From contig NZ_JAHOOZ010000001.1 of assembly GCF_019075875.1 (NCBI RefSeq), forward strand, positions 3,720,001 through 3,784,000: a DNA stretch of 64,000 nt, given 5' to 3'. This stretch comes from Novosphingobium sp. G106. Its GTDB lineage: Bacteria > Pseudomonadota > Alphaproteobacteria > Sphingomonadales > Sphingomonadaceae. Below, piece after piece: positions 31,943 through 40,104 of the stretch (position 1 is the first letter of the stretch; every line of letters begins with the position of its first letter). Below the pieces are notes generated by a model. That model searched no databases, had not been told where the DNA came from, and saw nothing but the letters and a program-made list of their open reading frames with translations. Both the position numbers and the translations under genes were made by a program.

Positions 31943-33486
31943 GCATTGGCACTCCGGCTGGTTTCGACATCGGCGCGGCTGAGCCCGGCGCCACGGCCGG
32001 CGATCGGCGTTCCATCCTGTTCGAGCCGGTAGAGCGCTTGCACCGTTTCGTCGGTCGGCGCGTACTTGGCGGTCGTGTCGCAGATGAAGCGATAGGCATT
32101 CGCCATCTGCGTCGGACGGAACTCGGCTGCCTGTGCATTGTATTCGGCAAGCGTCATGCGGCCGGCGCTGGTGGTATAGGCATCCTGCTTGGGATCGTGG
32201 TGGCTTATGCCCGGTGCGATCGGCGCCAGTCGCGGCACGTCATCCCCCCGCTCGATCGCGCGATAGGGCACATGCGAGATGTAGCGCACGGGATTGTTGT
32301 TGTGCTGCATCATCGCATAGTGGTGGATCTGCTGGGTGGGCAGGGAGACCAGGCCCACCATCTCACCCAGGAAATCGCGGCCGAACTCGTCGTTGAACAG
32401 GCCGCGGAAACGATCCGCCCGTGCGTCGATCGTCATCCAGTCGTTGACGTCGTAGACCCCGGCCAGGTGCGCGAAATCCTTGATCATCGAGAAATAGACG
32501 ATCGCGCCCGCATCCATCATCTGGTCGCGGCTCCAGCCGGCCATGCGCTTCCACAGTTCGACCGTCGCCTTGCGCAAGCGCTCGGTCAGATCCTCGAAGG
32601 TCGAAGCCAGTTCCTCGGCCGAGCCCATGCCGACGGGCACGAAGCCGTCCGACAATGCGTCCGAGGTGTAGAGCCCCACTCCGGTCAGCTTGTCGGCGGT
32701 GAATTCGGGGCGGGATTCGAAGCTGCCCCAGTCGTCCACCAGATAGAAATGACCGCCGGTCGCTTCCATCGTGACGGTCAGGTTGCTGAAGGGGATATCG
32801 CCGGCGACCCCGTCGAGCCAGGGATAGTCGCCTTCCGCGAGATCGGAGAAGTCGCGAATGATCATCTCGCGCCCGTCACCCAGATTGTAGGGTCCCGAGT
32901 TGTTCAGCGCGCAGCGGCTCTCGCACGAAACGAGGAAGCCGTACTGGGAGATCGTCGCGAGGAAGGTCTGCGCGGCAGCGTTGAGCCGATCGCCCGCCTG
33001 GCAGGGCTGCAACTCGGCATGGAAGCGCTGGATGCGACGTTCGGGGAGGTGCTGTACGCGCTGGCCGAACTCGCGGGCATTGAGGTGCCCGTCCTCGCGC
33101 TGCTGGGCGAGCTTGAAGCGGCGCCAGAAGTCCATCACGTAAGCGACGTCTTCGGCCGCATCCTCCGGACCGAGCATGCCGAAATTGATCAGCATTTCGC
33201 GCCCCAGCAGATAGAACGTCGGCATCGACCAGCCCGACAGATTGCCGAGTTTGCCGCCCATCAGCCGCGCGCGATCGCCGATCTCCTCTGCCTTGAGCCG
33301 CGTCTCGACCTTCCGCAGCAGCTCGGGATAGCGGTAGAAGCAGCAGAGATACGAGAGCAGCATGTAGGACGGCACGGGAAACAGCTTCGATTCCTGCACC
33401 GTCCGCGTCACGCAGAGCCAATAGGTGTCGTCACCGATCGTCTGGATCGCGTTGTTGGTTTCCAGCAGGCGAACATAGTCAAGCAT
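31939..33486 (-). CDS. Unrecognised 515-aa protein leading the carboxylase operon
   Basis: Starts at ATG 33486 (MLDYVRLLETNNAIQ; AGAGAGGA ribosome site); an in-frame TTG just upstream is less likely. Soluble, no signal peptide. It has histidine- and asparagine-rich stretches (QQIHHYAMMQHNNNPVRY, APGISHHDPKQDAY), three Cys in the first half and a mixed alpha-beta pattern. I recognise no family. It is the first gene behind operator 33544 and overlaps the BCCP gene, so it is probably an essential part of the carboxylase: a substrate-activating subunit or an additional enzyme. Confidence 0.75.
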   Translation of the reverse strand: MLDYVRLLETNNAIQTIGDDTYWLCVTRTVQESKLFPVPSYMLLSYLCCFYRYPELLRKVETRLKAEEIGDRARLMGGKLGNLSGWSMPTFYLLGREMLINFGMLGPEDAAEDVAYVMDFWRRFKLAQQREDGHLNAREFGQRVQHLPERRIQRFHAELQPCQAGDRLNAAAQTFLATISQYGFLVSCESRCALNNSGPYNLGDGREMIIRDFSDLAEGDYPWLDGVAGDIPFSNLTVTMEATGGHFYLVDDWGSFESRPEFTADKLTGVGLYTSDALSDGFVPVGMGSAEELASTFEDLTERLRKATVELWKRMAGWSRDQMMDAGAIVYFSMIKDFAHLAGVYDVNDWMTIDARADRFRGLFNDEFGRDFLGEMVGLVSLPTQQIHHYAMMQHNNNPVRYISHVPYRAIERGDDVPRLAPIAPGISHHDPKQDAYTTSAGRMTLAEYNAQAAEFRPTQMANAYRFICDTTAKYAPTDETVQALYRLEQDGTPIAGRGAGLSRADVETSRSANA

Positions 33487-33543
33487 CAACCCCGATCCTC
33501 TCTTCTGTCATTCTTGTGGACTAGGCGTATCTGGTCTGTCAAT

Positions 33544-33556
33544 ATCGTCCTACGAT
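33544..33556. promoter_or_regulatory. FadR/FCD-type operator between the carboxylase and bioB operons
   Basis: ATCGT-CCT-ACGAT, a perfect dyad with extended arms (TCAAT before, TTTTGA after). It can control both divergent operons. Confidence 0.72.
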
Positions 33557-33611
33557 TTTGATCAAATTAGCGAGGCCATAATACCTCGTCAGACCAAGGG
33601 AAACGAGAGGA

Positions 33612-34682
33612 ATGCTCGAAAATAGCCCGCTTTTCGACCTTCGGGCGGCCGCAAGCGATGACGGGTTTCAGTCATCGTCAGTGGCGCGAATCCGCTCGGA
33701 AAGCGACTCGCCCCGCACCGACTGGACCCGCGACGAGATCGCCGCGCTGTTCGACCTGCCTTTCACCGAGCTGGTCTTCCGCGCCGCCGAGGTTCACCGC
33801 GCGCACCACGATGCCGGCGCGGTCCAGCTTTCGACCCTGCTCTCGGTCAAGACCGGCGGCTGTCCCGAGGACTGCGGCTACTGCTCGCAGTCGGCATCGG
33901 CGACCAGCGGCGTCAAGGCGACCAAGCTGATGGACGTGCGGGCAGTGCTGCAGTCGGCCGCCCGCGCCAAGGACGCGGGCTCGACCCGCTTCTGCATGGG
34001 CGCCGCCTGGCGCAATCCCAAGGACCGCGACATGCCCGCCATCATCGAGATGGTCCACGGGGTGCGCGCCATGGGCATGGAAACCTGCATGACCCTGGGC
34101 ATGCTGACCGAAAAGCAGGCCGACATGCTCGCCGCTGCGGGCCTCGACTACTACAACCACAACATCGACACCGCGCCCGAGAAATATGGCGACGTGATCT
34201 CGACGCGGACCTTCGAGGAGCGGCTGGAGACGCTGGGCAACGTGCGCAAGGCGGGGATGAACGTCTGCAGCGGCGGCATCGTCGGCATGGGCGAGACGCG
34301 GCCCGACCGCGTCGGCTTCATCCATGCGCTCGCCACCCTGCCCGAACATCCGCAGTCGGTGCCGGTCAACGCGCTGGTCCCGGTCAAGGGCACCGTGCTC
34401 GGCGACATGCTGGCCGATACGCCGCTCGCCAAGATCGACGAGATCGAATTCGTCCGCACGGTCGCCGTGGCGCGGATCACGATGCCCGAGTCCATGGTCC
34501 GCCTCTCGGCTGGCCGCGAATCCATGAGTGAATCCACCCAGGCGCTGTGCTTCATGGCCGGCGCCAATTCGATCTTCACCGGCGACACGCTGCTGACCGC
34601 GCCGAACGCCGGCGACGACGCCGACGCCGCGATGTTCGCCCGGCTGGGGCTCAGGCCGATGCAGATCGAGCATCTGCGGTGA
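33612..34682 (+). CDS. bioB: Biotin synthase (radical SAM)
   Basis: 356 residues, family length. The radical-SAM cluster ligands are Cys84, Cys88 and Cys91 ([11 protein letters not shown]). Further motifs are [48 protein letters not shown] and NALVPVKGT. BioB inserts sulfur into dethiobiotin. Usually part of a bio operon; here it opens a plus-strand operon with bioC, an acyl-CoA dehydrogenase, an APH-like kinase, an enoyl-CoA hydratase and a regulator, under the same operator as a biotin-dependent carboxylase. An N-terminal extension of about 35 residues is present. Confidence 0.93.
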   Translation: MLENSPLFDLRAAASDDGFQSSSVARIRSESDSPRTDWTRDEIAALFDLPFTELVFRAAEVHRAHHDAGAVQLSTLLSVKTGGCPEDCGYCSQSASATSGVKATKLMDVRAVLQSAARAKDAGSTRFCMGAAWRNPKDRDMPAIIEMVHGVRAMGMETCMTLGMLTEKQADMLAAAGLDYYNHNIDTAPEKYGDVISTRTFEERLETLGNVRKAGMNVCSGGIVGMGETRPDRVGFIHALATLPEHPQSVPVNALVPVKGTVLGDMLADTPLAKIDEIEFVRTVAVARITMPESMVRLSAGRESMSESTQALCFMAGANSIFTGDTLLTAPNAGDDADAAMFARLGLRPMQIEHLR

Positions 34683-35503
34683 CCGCCCTAGCCCGGAAAG
34701 CCAGGCACCCGGTCGGCACGGCGTTCGACCGTGCACAGGACTACGACGTTCACGCACGCGTTCAGGGCCGTATCGCCGATGCTCTGGCCGATCGGATCGC
34801 TTCGCTGCCCATCATCGCCGCGCGTGGCGAGAAGTTGCGCCTGCTGGAGATCGGCTGCGGCACGGGTTTCCTGACCCGCGCTCTGCGCGACCGCGGGCTG
34901 GACGGGCGCTGGCTGGTAACGGACATCGCCCCGCGCATGGTAAGCCGCTGCGCCGCTGCGATGGGAGATAGCGGGCACAAACCGACGCTCACCTTTGTCA
35001 CGCTCGATGGAGAGACTCCGGGCCATCACCTGGGCGAGGTCGATCTTATCTGTTCCAGCATGGCCTTCCAATGGTTCGGCAACCTCCGCTCCGCGCTCGG
35101 CCGGCTGGCAGCACTGCTCGCGCCAGGCGGTGTCCTGGCATTCAGCACCCTCCTCGACGGCACATTCTCCGAGTGGGAACAGGCGCATCATGCAGTGGGG
35201 GTCGATACCGGCGGCCTCTGCTATCCGGATCTGGAACTCCTGTCCGGCCTGTTTCCGCCCCGTGGCAACCTGACCATCGGCGAAATGCATGTGCGCGATG
35301 CTTACCCCAACGCAGCGATGTTTCTGCAGGGGCTCAAGCGCATCGGCGCGGGCACGCCGCGATCGGATCATCGGCCGCTTTCCCCCGCCGCGCTGCGCCG
35401 CGTGATGACCGCGTTCAACGCGGCGGGTGCGACCGTCACCTACCGAGTAGCGCTGTGCAATTGGACTTCCCCATCTGCGAAGGATGAACTCCGGAATGAC
35501 TGA
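34679..35503 (+). CDS. bioC: Malonyl-ACP O-methyltransferase, BioC-like
   Basis: 274 residues from GTG 34679, overlapping the bioB stop (GTGA). A class I SAM methyltransferase: [20 protein letters not shown] at the N-terminus (typical of BioC), [18 protein letters not shown] for SAM binding, [19 protein letters not shown] (the BioC Q-W feature), [20 protein letters not shown]. BioC methylates malonyl-ACP and primes pimelate synthesis. With bioB and bioF this gives three biotin genes in the regulon; bioA and bioD are not in the window. Confidence 0.85.
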   Translation: MTALARKARHPVGTAFDRAQDYDVHARVQGRIADALADRIASLPIIAARGEKLRLLEIGCGTGFLTRALRDRGLDGRWLVTDIAPRMVSRCAAAMGDSGHKPTLTFVTLDGETPGHHLGEVDLICSSMAFQWFGNLRSALGRLAALLAPGGVLAFSTLLDGTFSEWEQAHHAVGVDTGGLCYPDLELLSGLFPPRGNLTIGEMHVRDAYPNAAMFLQGLKRIGAGTPRSDHRPLSPAALRRVMTAFNAAGATVTYRVALCNWTSPSAKDELRND

Positions 35504-36707
35504 CGCTTCCGATCACCATGTCACCGGTGCCGGCCCGGACCTCACCGCCGAGATCGCGGAGCGAGTCGAACGCTTCGTCCGCGAGGTCGTGATCCCCTAC
35601 GAACGCGACCCGCGGCGCGACCATCACGGCGCGCCGACCGACGAGCTGGTCTTCGAGATGCGCGCGAAGGCACGCGATGCCGGCGTACTCACACCGCACA
35701 TCCTGCCAGGCGGCCACCATCTCACCCAGAAGGAAACCGCGACCGTGCTGATCCGCACGGGCCTGTCGCCGTTGGGGCCCCTCGCCTGCAACACGGCGGC
35801 GCCCGACGAGGGCAACATGTACCTACTCGGCCAGGTCGGCAGTGCCGCGATCAAGGAGCGTTTCCTCGCGCCGCTGGTCAGTGGCGAGGCGCGCTCCGCC
35901 TTCTTCATGACCGAGCCGGCCGCAGAGGGCGGCGCCGGTTCAGACCCCTCGATGATGAAGACGACCTGCCGGAAGGACGGCGATCACTGGGTGATCCGCG
36001 GCCGCAAGAGCTTCATCACCGGCGCTTCGGGCGCGCGGGTCGGCATCGTCATGGCGAAGGCCGAGGATGCCCGGCACGGCACCGGCGCCTGCATGTTCCT
36101 GGTCGACCTGCCCGATCCCGCCATCCGTATCGACGAAGTTCCCAATACGATCGACAGCTCGATGCCCGGCGGCCACGCCACGCTGACCATCGACGACCTC
36201 CGCGTCCCGGCCGGCCAGATGCTCGGCGCGGCCGGCGAGGGATTCACCTATGCCCAGGTGCGCCTGTCGCCCGCCCGCCTCTCGCACTGCATGCGCTGGC
36301 TCGGGGCCTGTATCCGCACCCACGAGATCGCCACGGATTATGCCTGCCGGCGTGAGGCGTTCGGCAAGACGCTGATCGACCACGAAGGCGTCGGCTTCAT
36401 GCTCGCCGAGAACATGATCGATCTCAAACAGGCGGAACTGATGATCGACTGGTGCGCCGGCGTGCTCGATACCGGCTCGCTGGGAACGGCTGAAAGCTCG
36501 ATGGCCAAGGTCGCCGTTTCCGAGGCCCTGATGCGCGTCGCCGATCGCTGCGTCCAGGTCATGGGCGGCACGGGCGTAACCGACCATACGGTGGTCGAGC
36601 AGGTGTTCCGCGAGATCCGCGCCTTCCGCATCTACGACGGCCCCACCGAGGTCCACAAATGGAGCCTCGCCAAGAAGATCAAGCGCGACTGGAGGACCAC
36701 GCAGTGA
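35496..36707 (+). CDS. Acyl-CoA dehydrogenase (FadE/ACAD10-like)
   Basis: 403 residues from ATG 35496 (an ATG 12 bases upstream is possible). Signatures: AFFMTEPAAEGGAGSDPSMM, WVIRGRKSFITGASGARVG, RREAFGKTLIDHEGVGFMLA, MGGTGVTDHTVVEQVFREIR, YDGPTEVHKWSLAKK. FAD-dependent oxidation of an acyl-CoA to the 2-enoyl form. Members of this clade are typically encoded next to an APH-like protein, as here, resembling the two-domain ACAD10/11 of animals, which act on hydroxy-acyl-CoAs. It follows bioC with an 8-base overlap. Confidence 0.85.
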   Translation: MTDASDHHVTGAGPDLTAEIAERVERFVREVVIPYERDPRRDHHGAPTDELVFEMRAKARDAGVLTPHILPGGHHLTQKETATVLIRTGLSPLGPLACNTAAPDEGNMYLLGQVGSAAIKERFLAPLVSGEARSAFFMTEPAAEGGAGSDPSMMKTTCRKDGDHWVIRGRKSFITGASGARVGIVMAKAEDARHGTGACMFLVDLPDPAIRIDEVPNTIDSSMPGGHATLTIDDLRVPAGQMLGAAGEGFTYAQVRLSPARLSHCMRWLGACIRTHEIATDYACRREAFGKTLIDHEGVGFMLAENMIDLKQAELMIDWCAGVLDTGSLGTAESSMAKVAVSEALMRVADRCVQVMGGTGVTDHTVVEQVFREIRAFRIYDGPTEVHKWSLAKKIKRDWRTTQ

Positions 36708-37768
36708 CGACGGATACGACCGCCAACGCCGGCAGCACGGGCGTTCGCGAGGGATTCCGCTTCGATGAAGCCGCCCTCGGCCGCTGGATGGAAGCCCATG
36801 TCGAAGGCTATCGCGGACCACTGACCGTCGAACAGTTCAAAGGCGGCCAGTCCAACCCGACCTACAAGCTGATCACGCCTGCCCGGTCCTACGTCCTGCG
36901 GCGTAAGCCACCGGGCCAGTTGATCGCCGGTGCCCATGCCGTCGACCGCGAGGCGCGCGTGCTCTCCGCGCTGGAACAGGCCGACTTCCCGGTGGCCCAT
37001 GTCTATGGCCTCTGCACCGACGACAGCGTGATCGGGAGCTGGTTCTACGTAATGGAACTGGTCGAAGGCCGTATCGTCTGGGACGCGACGTTCCCCGAGG
37101 TACCGCGCGCCGAGCGAGCGGCCCATTTCGACGCGATGAACGCCGCGATCGCCCGGCTGCACACGATCGATTACGCCGCGATCGGGCTTTCGGACTACGG
37201 CAAGCCCGGCAACTACTTTGCGCGCCAGATCGGCCGTTGGTCGCGCCAATACCTGGAAGACCAGGATGCCGGTCGGGACCCTGGCATGGATGCGCTGATC
37301 GAATGGCTGCCGACCGCGATTCCCGCCGGAGACGAGACGTCGATCGTTCACGGCGATTTCCGCTGCGACAACATGATCTTCCACCCGACCGAACCGCGGA
37401 TACTCGCCGTGCTCGACTGGGAATTGTCGACGCTGGGCCACCCGCTGGCTGACTTCGGCTATCACGCGATGATGTACCGCATGCCGCCCGACATCGTCGC
37501 CGGTCTTGGCGGTGCAGACATCACCGCGTTGGGCATCCCTTCCGAGGCCGATTACATCGCCGCCTATGCCGCGCGAACTGGTCGCAGCAGCTTTGCCGAC
37601 TACAACTTCTGCATCGCGTTCAACTTCTTCCGCCTCGCCGCGATTTTCCACGGGATCAAGGGCCGCGTCATCCGCGGCACCGCCGCATCGGCCCATGCCC
37701 GCGATCGCGCGGAAAGCTTCCCCCGGCTCGTAAACCTGGCGCTGGAGGCGATGCATGGCTGCAACTGA
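36704..37768 (+). CDS. Phosphotransferase family (APH-like) protein, ACAD10/11 kinase-domain type
   Basis: 354 residues from GTG 36704, overlapping the dehydrogenase stop (GTGA), with GGAGGA upstream. It has LTVEQFKGGQSNPTYKL, LRRKPPGQLIAGAHAVDREA, the catalytic loop IVHGDFRCDNMIFHP and VLDWELSTLGHPLADFG. In animals ACAD11 combines this type of kinase with an acyl-CoA dehydrogenase to convert 4-hydroxyacyl-CoAs by phosphorylation and elimination. The paired genes here suggest the same chemistry. The second gene product at 20119 is a distinct branch. Confidence 0.85.
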   Translation: MTTDTTANAGSTGVREGFRFDEAALGRWMEAHVEGYRGPLTVEQFKGGQSNPTYKLITPARSYVLRRKPPGQLIAGAHAVDREARVLSALEQADFPVAHVYGLCTDDSVIGSWFYVMELVEGRIVWDATFPEVPRAERAAHFDAMNAAIARLHTIDYAAIGLSDYGKPGNYFARQIGRWSRQYLEDQDAGRDPGMDALIEWLPTAIPAGDETSIVHGDFRCDNMIFHPTEPRILAVLDWELSTLGHPLADFGYHAMMYRMPPDIVAGLGGADITALGIPSEADYIAAYAARTGRSSFADYNFCIAFNFFRLAAIFHGIKGRVIRGTAASAHARDRAESFPRLVNLALEAMHGCN

Positions 37769-38540
37769 TCTCGTCCTCGTCACCTGCGCCGCCGGCCTCG
37801 TCCATATCCGGCTGAACAGCCCCCAGACCGGCAACGCGCTCAACCTGCCCCTGATCGGCGCGCTTTGCGACGCGATCACTGCGATCGATCCCGCGACGAC
37901 GCGCGCGGTGCTGATCACCGCCGAGGGGCGCAATTTCTGCGTCGGTGGCGACCTGCGCGGCATGGCCGAGAGCGCCGACATGCCCGAAACGCTGCGTAAG
38001 ATGGCAACGGCGTTCCACGAAGGGCTGAAGCGGCTGGACGGCCTCGACGCCCCGGTTGTCACCGCGATCAACGGCACGGCGGCGGGCGGCGGCCTCAGCC
38101 TTGCGATAGCCGGCGACATCGTCCTCGGCGGAGCGGACAGCGGCTATCTGATGGCCTATTCGGCGATCGGCCTGTCGCCCGACGGCGGCGCCACCTATCG
38201 CCTGCCGCGGTTGATCGGGCTGCGGCTGACGCAGGACATGGCCTATCTGAACCGCAGGCTCGACGCGGCCGAAGCGTTTCAAGCCGGCCTCATCACCCGC
38301 GTCATTGCAGACGACGCGCTGCAGGCCGAAGCACTGGCAATCGCCGGAAGTCTCGCGACTGGCCCGACCGCGGGCTTCGGGCGGATCAAGCGCCTGCTGG
38401 CGGAAAGCCCGAGCAGCAGTCTTGCCGAGCAACTCGACCGCGAGGCCGTCTCCATCATCGGTGCCGGCGGCACGCTGGACGCGCGCGAAGGCGTCTGCGC
38501 CTTCCTCGAACGGCGGCCGGCTCGTTTCAACGGACGATAG
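37755..38540 (+). CDS. Enoyl-CoA hydratase/isomerase family protein
   Basis: 261 residues, overlapping the preceding gene by 14 bases. Crotonase fold: IRLNSPQTGNALNLPLIGAL, AEGRNFCVGGDLRGMAESA, ATAFHEGLKRLDGLDAP, ATAAGGGLSLAIAGDIVL-like oxyanion region (INGTAAGGGLSLAIAGD), FSAIGLSPDGGATYRLPRLI. Hydrates or isomerises enoyl-CoA esters. Catalytic Glu positions are not certain from inspection; Asp/Gly-rich isomerase type is possible. Part of the bioB operon. Confidence 0.85.
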   Translation: MAATDLVLVTCAAGLVHIRLNSPQTGNALNLPLIGALCDAITAIDPATTRAVLITAEGRNFCVGGDLRGMAESADMPETLRKMATAFHEGLKRLDGLDAPVVTAINGTAAGGGLSLAIAGDIVLGGADSGYLMAYSAIGLSPDGGATYRLPRLIGLRLTQDMAYLNRRLDAAEAFQAGLITRVIADDALQAEALAIAGSLATGPTAGFGRIKRLLAESPSSSLAEQLDREAVSIIGAGGTLDAREGVCAFLERRPARFNGR

Positions 38541-38552
38541 GGAATCCAGAGG

Positions 38553-39239
38553 ATGAGCGAGGAAGCGGAGGGCCTGAACAGCAGCGGAGCGGTCGACAAG
38601 GTGGCCGACACGATCATCCGCGGCATCCGGTCGGGCGCCTTCGTGCCGGGTCAGCATCTGGTCGAGCCGGATCTCATGCAGCGCATCGGCATCAGCCGCG
38701 GTTCGCTGCGCGAGGCTTTGAAGCACCTGTCGGTCGCCGGCATCGTCACGCTGAACCGGTTCCGCGGCGCCTATATCGCTGCTCTCGACCAGAAGACGAC
38801 GCTCGATCTGCTCGACGTGCTCGAGCCCCTCGCCCGCCTCGCCGCGCGGCTCGCTGCCCAGCATTGCGACAGCAAGGAAAAGCGCCAGGCGATCCAGGCA
38901 GCGGCTCGAGCCGTCGAAGAGGCCAACCGCAGCCTCAATCGCACGCACTATCTAGAGCAGCGCCGCAATTTCTACACAATCCTCATCGGCATCGGCGGAA
39001 ATCGCGAGCTGGAGCGCGCCATGCCGCTGAACCGCGCAGACCTGTTCCGCGCCCAGGCGGAAGCACACAAGACCGAGAAACAGCGTCAGCGTCACGTCTC
39101 GGGCTATGCCAGAGTGAGCAAGGCCGTGACCGAGCAGAACGTCGCGGCCGCCGACCGCGCCGTCCAGAGTCATTTCGCCTGCACCCGCCGGTCCATTAGC
39201 GAGATGCCCGAGAACTCCTTCCAGGGCATAGCCGTCTGA
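38553..39239 (+). CDS. GntR-family transcriptional regulator, FCD subfamily, copy 2
   Basis: 228 residues, last gene of the bioB operon. Winged helix (DTIIRGIRSGAFVPGQHLVE, QRIGISRGSLREALKHL, FRGAYIAALDQ) and FCD domain (LLDVLEPLARLAARLAAQHC, QRRNFYTILIGIGGN, RHVSGYARVSKAVTEQN). Nearly identical to copy 1 (17653) in the DNA-binding domain, with clear but lower similarity in the effector domain. Being inside the operon it may be induced along with it, giving negative feedback. It ends immediately before the convergent gene at 39240, with no gap. Confidence 0.9.
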   Translation: MSEEAEGLNSSGAVDKVADTIIRGIRSGAFVPGQHLVEPDLMQRIGISRGSLREALKHLSVAGIVTLNRFRGAYIAALDQKTTLDLLDVLEPLARLAARLAAQHCDSKEKRQAIQAAARAVEEANRSLNRTHYLEQRRNFYTILIGIGGNRELERAMPLNRADLFRAQAEAHKTEKQRQRHVSGYARVSKAVTEQNVAAADRAVQSHFACTRRSISEMPENSFQGIAV

Positions 39240-40070
39240 CTATCGCGCCCGCTTGCCTATAGCGGCCAGCAGTTCGCGTGAGCGGCCCACGGCCTCGCGA
39301 GCGAAGTCGAGCGGCGACCCGTTGGCGGCGATCCGCTGGGCCGAAGGCACCTCCACGTCGACCGCGATTCCTACGGGCAACGCCGCCACCAGATCGGCCA
39401 GAGGAAAGTCGCCATCGCCTGGCAGCATGCGCTCGAATGCCTCGGAGAAATAGTCCTGCGTGACGTGCAGCCCCGCGCCATCGCAGATCTGCGCATAGGC
39501 AAACAGCGAGGCGGGCACCTTCAGCACATCGGCGGGCGTACCGCCCGTCCGCACGAGATGAAGTGCGTCCACGCCAATGCCGATATTGGCGCGCCCTACC
39601 TGCTGCACGAACCAGGCGGCGCGCTCGATCGAGGCACAGGCCGGTGTAATGCCCATGAATTCGAGCCCGAGGCGAAGATCGTATTCCGCGGCGAGATCGC
39701 ACAGGCGACCCAAGCCCGCCACGGCGCGCGCGTCGTCGGGATCATGAACATGGGTGACAGCACTCCTCGCACCGATCGCCGCGGCGACTTCGAAACCGCT
39801 GCGATAGATCTCCACGTCGACGTCCGCCGCAATCGGGAAGAATTCGGCATTGCCGACGGCGATCCCGTGGCAATCGAGCGCCGACTTGGTCGACACCACC
39901 TTCTCTGGCGTGACGAGCGGAAATAGGATCTGCCCGGCGTCATCGGGCAATGCCGCCGCCGGGATGTGGGTGAACAGGCAGACTTCCTCGCACCCGACCG
40001 AAGCGGCCAATTCAATAAGATCGATCGGATCGAGTTCGTTCGCGGTGACCTGATGCAAACCCAGCTTCAT
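39240..40070 (-). CDS. Sugar phosphate isomerase/epimerase-like TIM-barrel protein
   Basis: 276 residues. AP-endonuclease-2/xylose-isomerase-like barrel: MKLGLHQVTANELDPIDLIE, LAASVGCEEVCLFTH, GLEFMGITPACAS, NIGIGVDALHLVRTGGTPAD, CDGAGLHVTQDYFSEA and IAVDVEVPSAQR. Metal ligands Glu and His seem present. Converts, for example, hydroxy-keto compounds or cyclitols. Last gene of the minus-strand operon that begins with the TonB receptor at 45417; the specific reaction cannot be stated. Confidence 0.75.
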   Translation of the reverse strand: MKLGLHQVTANELDPIDLIELAASVGCEEVCLFTHIPAAALPDDAGQILFPLVTPEKVVSTKSALDCHGIAVGNAEFFPIAADVDVEIYRSGFEVAAAIGARSAVTHVHDPDDARAVAGLGRLCDLAAEYDLRLGLEFMGITPACASIERAAWFVQQVGRANIGIGVDALHLVRTGGTPADVLKVPASLFAYAQICDGAGLHVTQDYFSEAFERMLPGDGDFPLADLVAALPVGIAVDVEVPSAQRIAANGSPLDFAREAVGRSRELLAAIGKRAR

Positions 40071-40104
40071 AGGAGGTCTCCCGGTCCGGCCGTCGACAGG
40101 CCGG

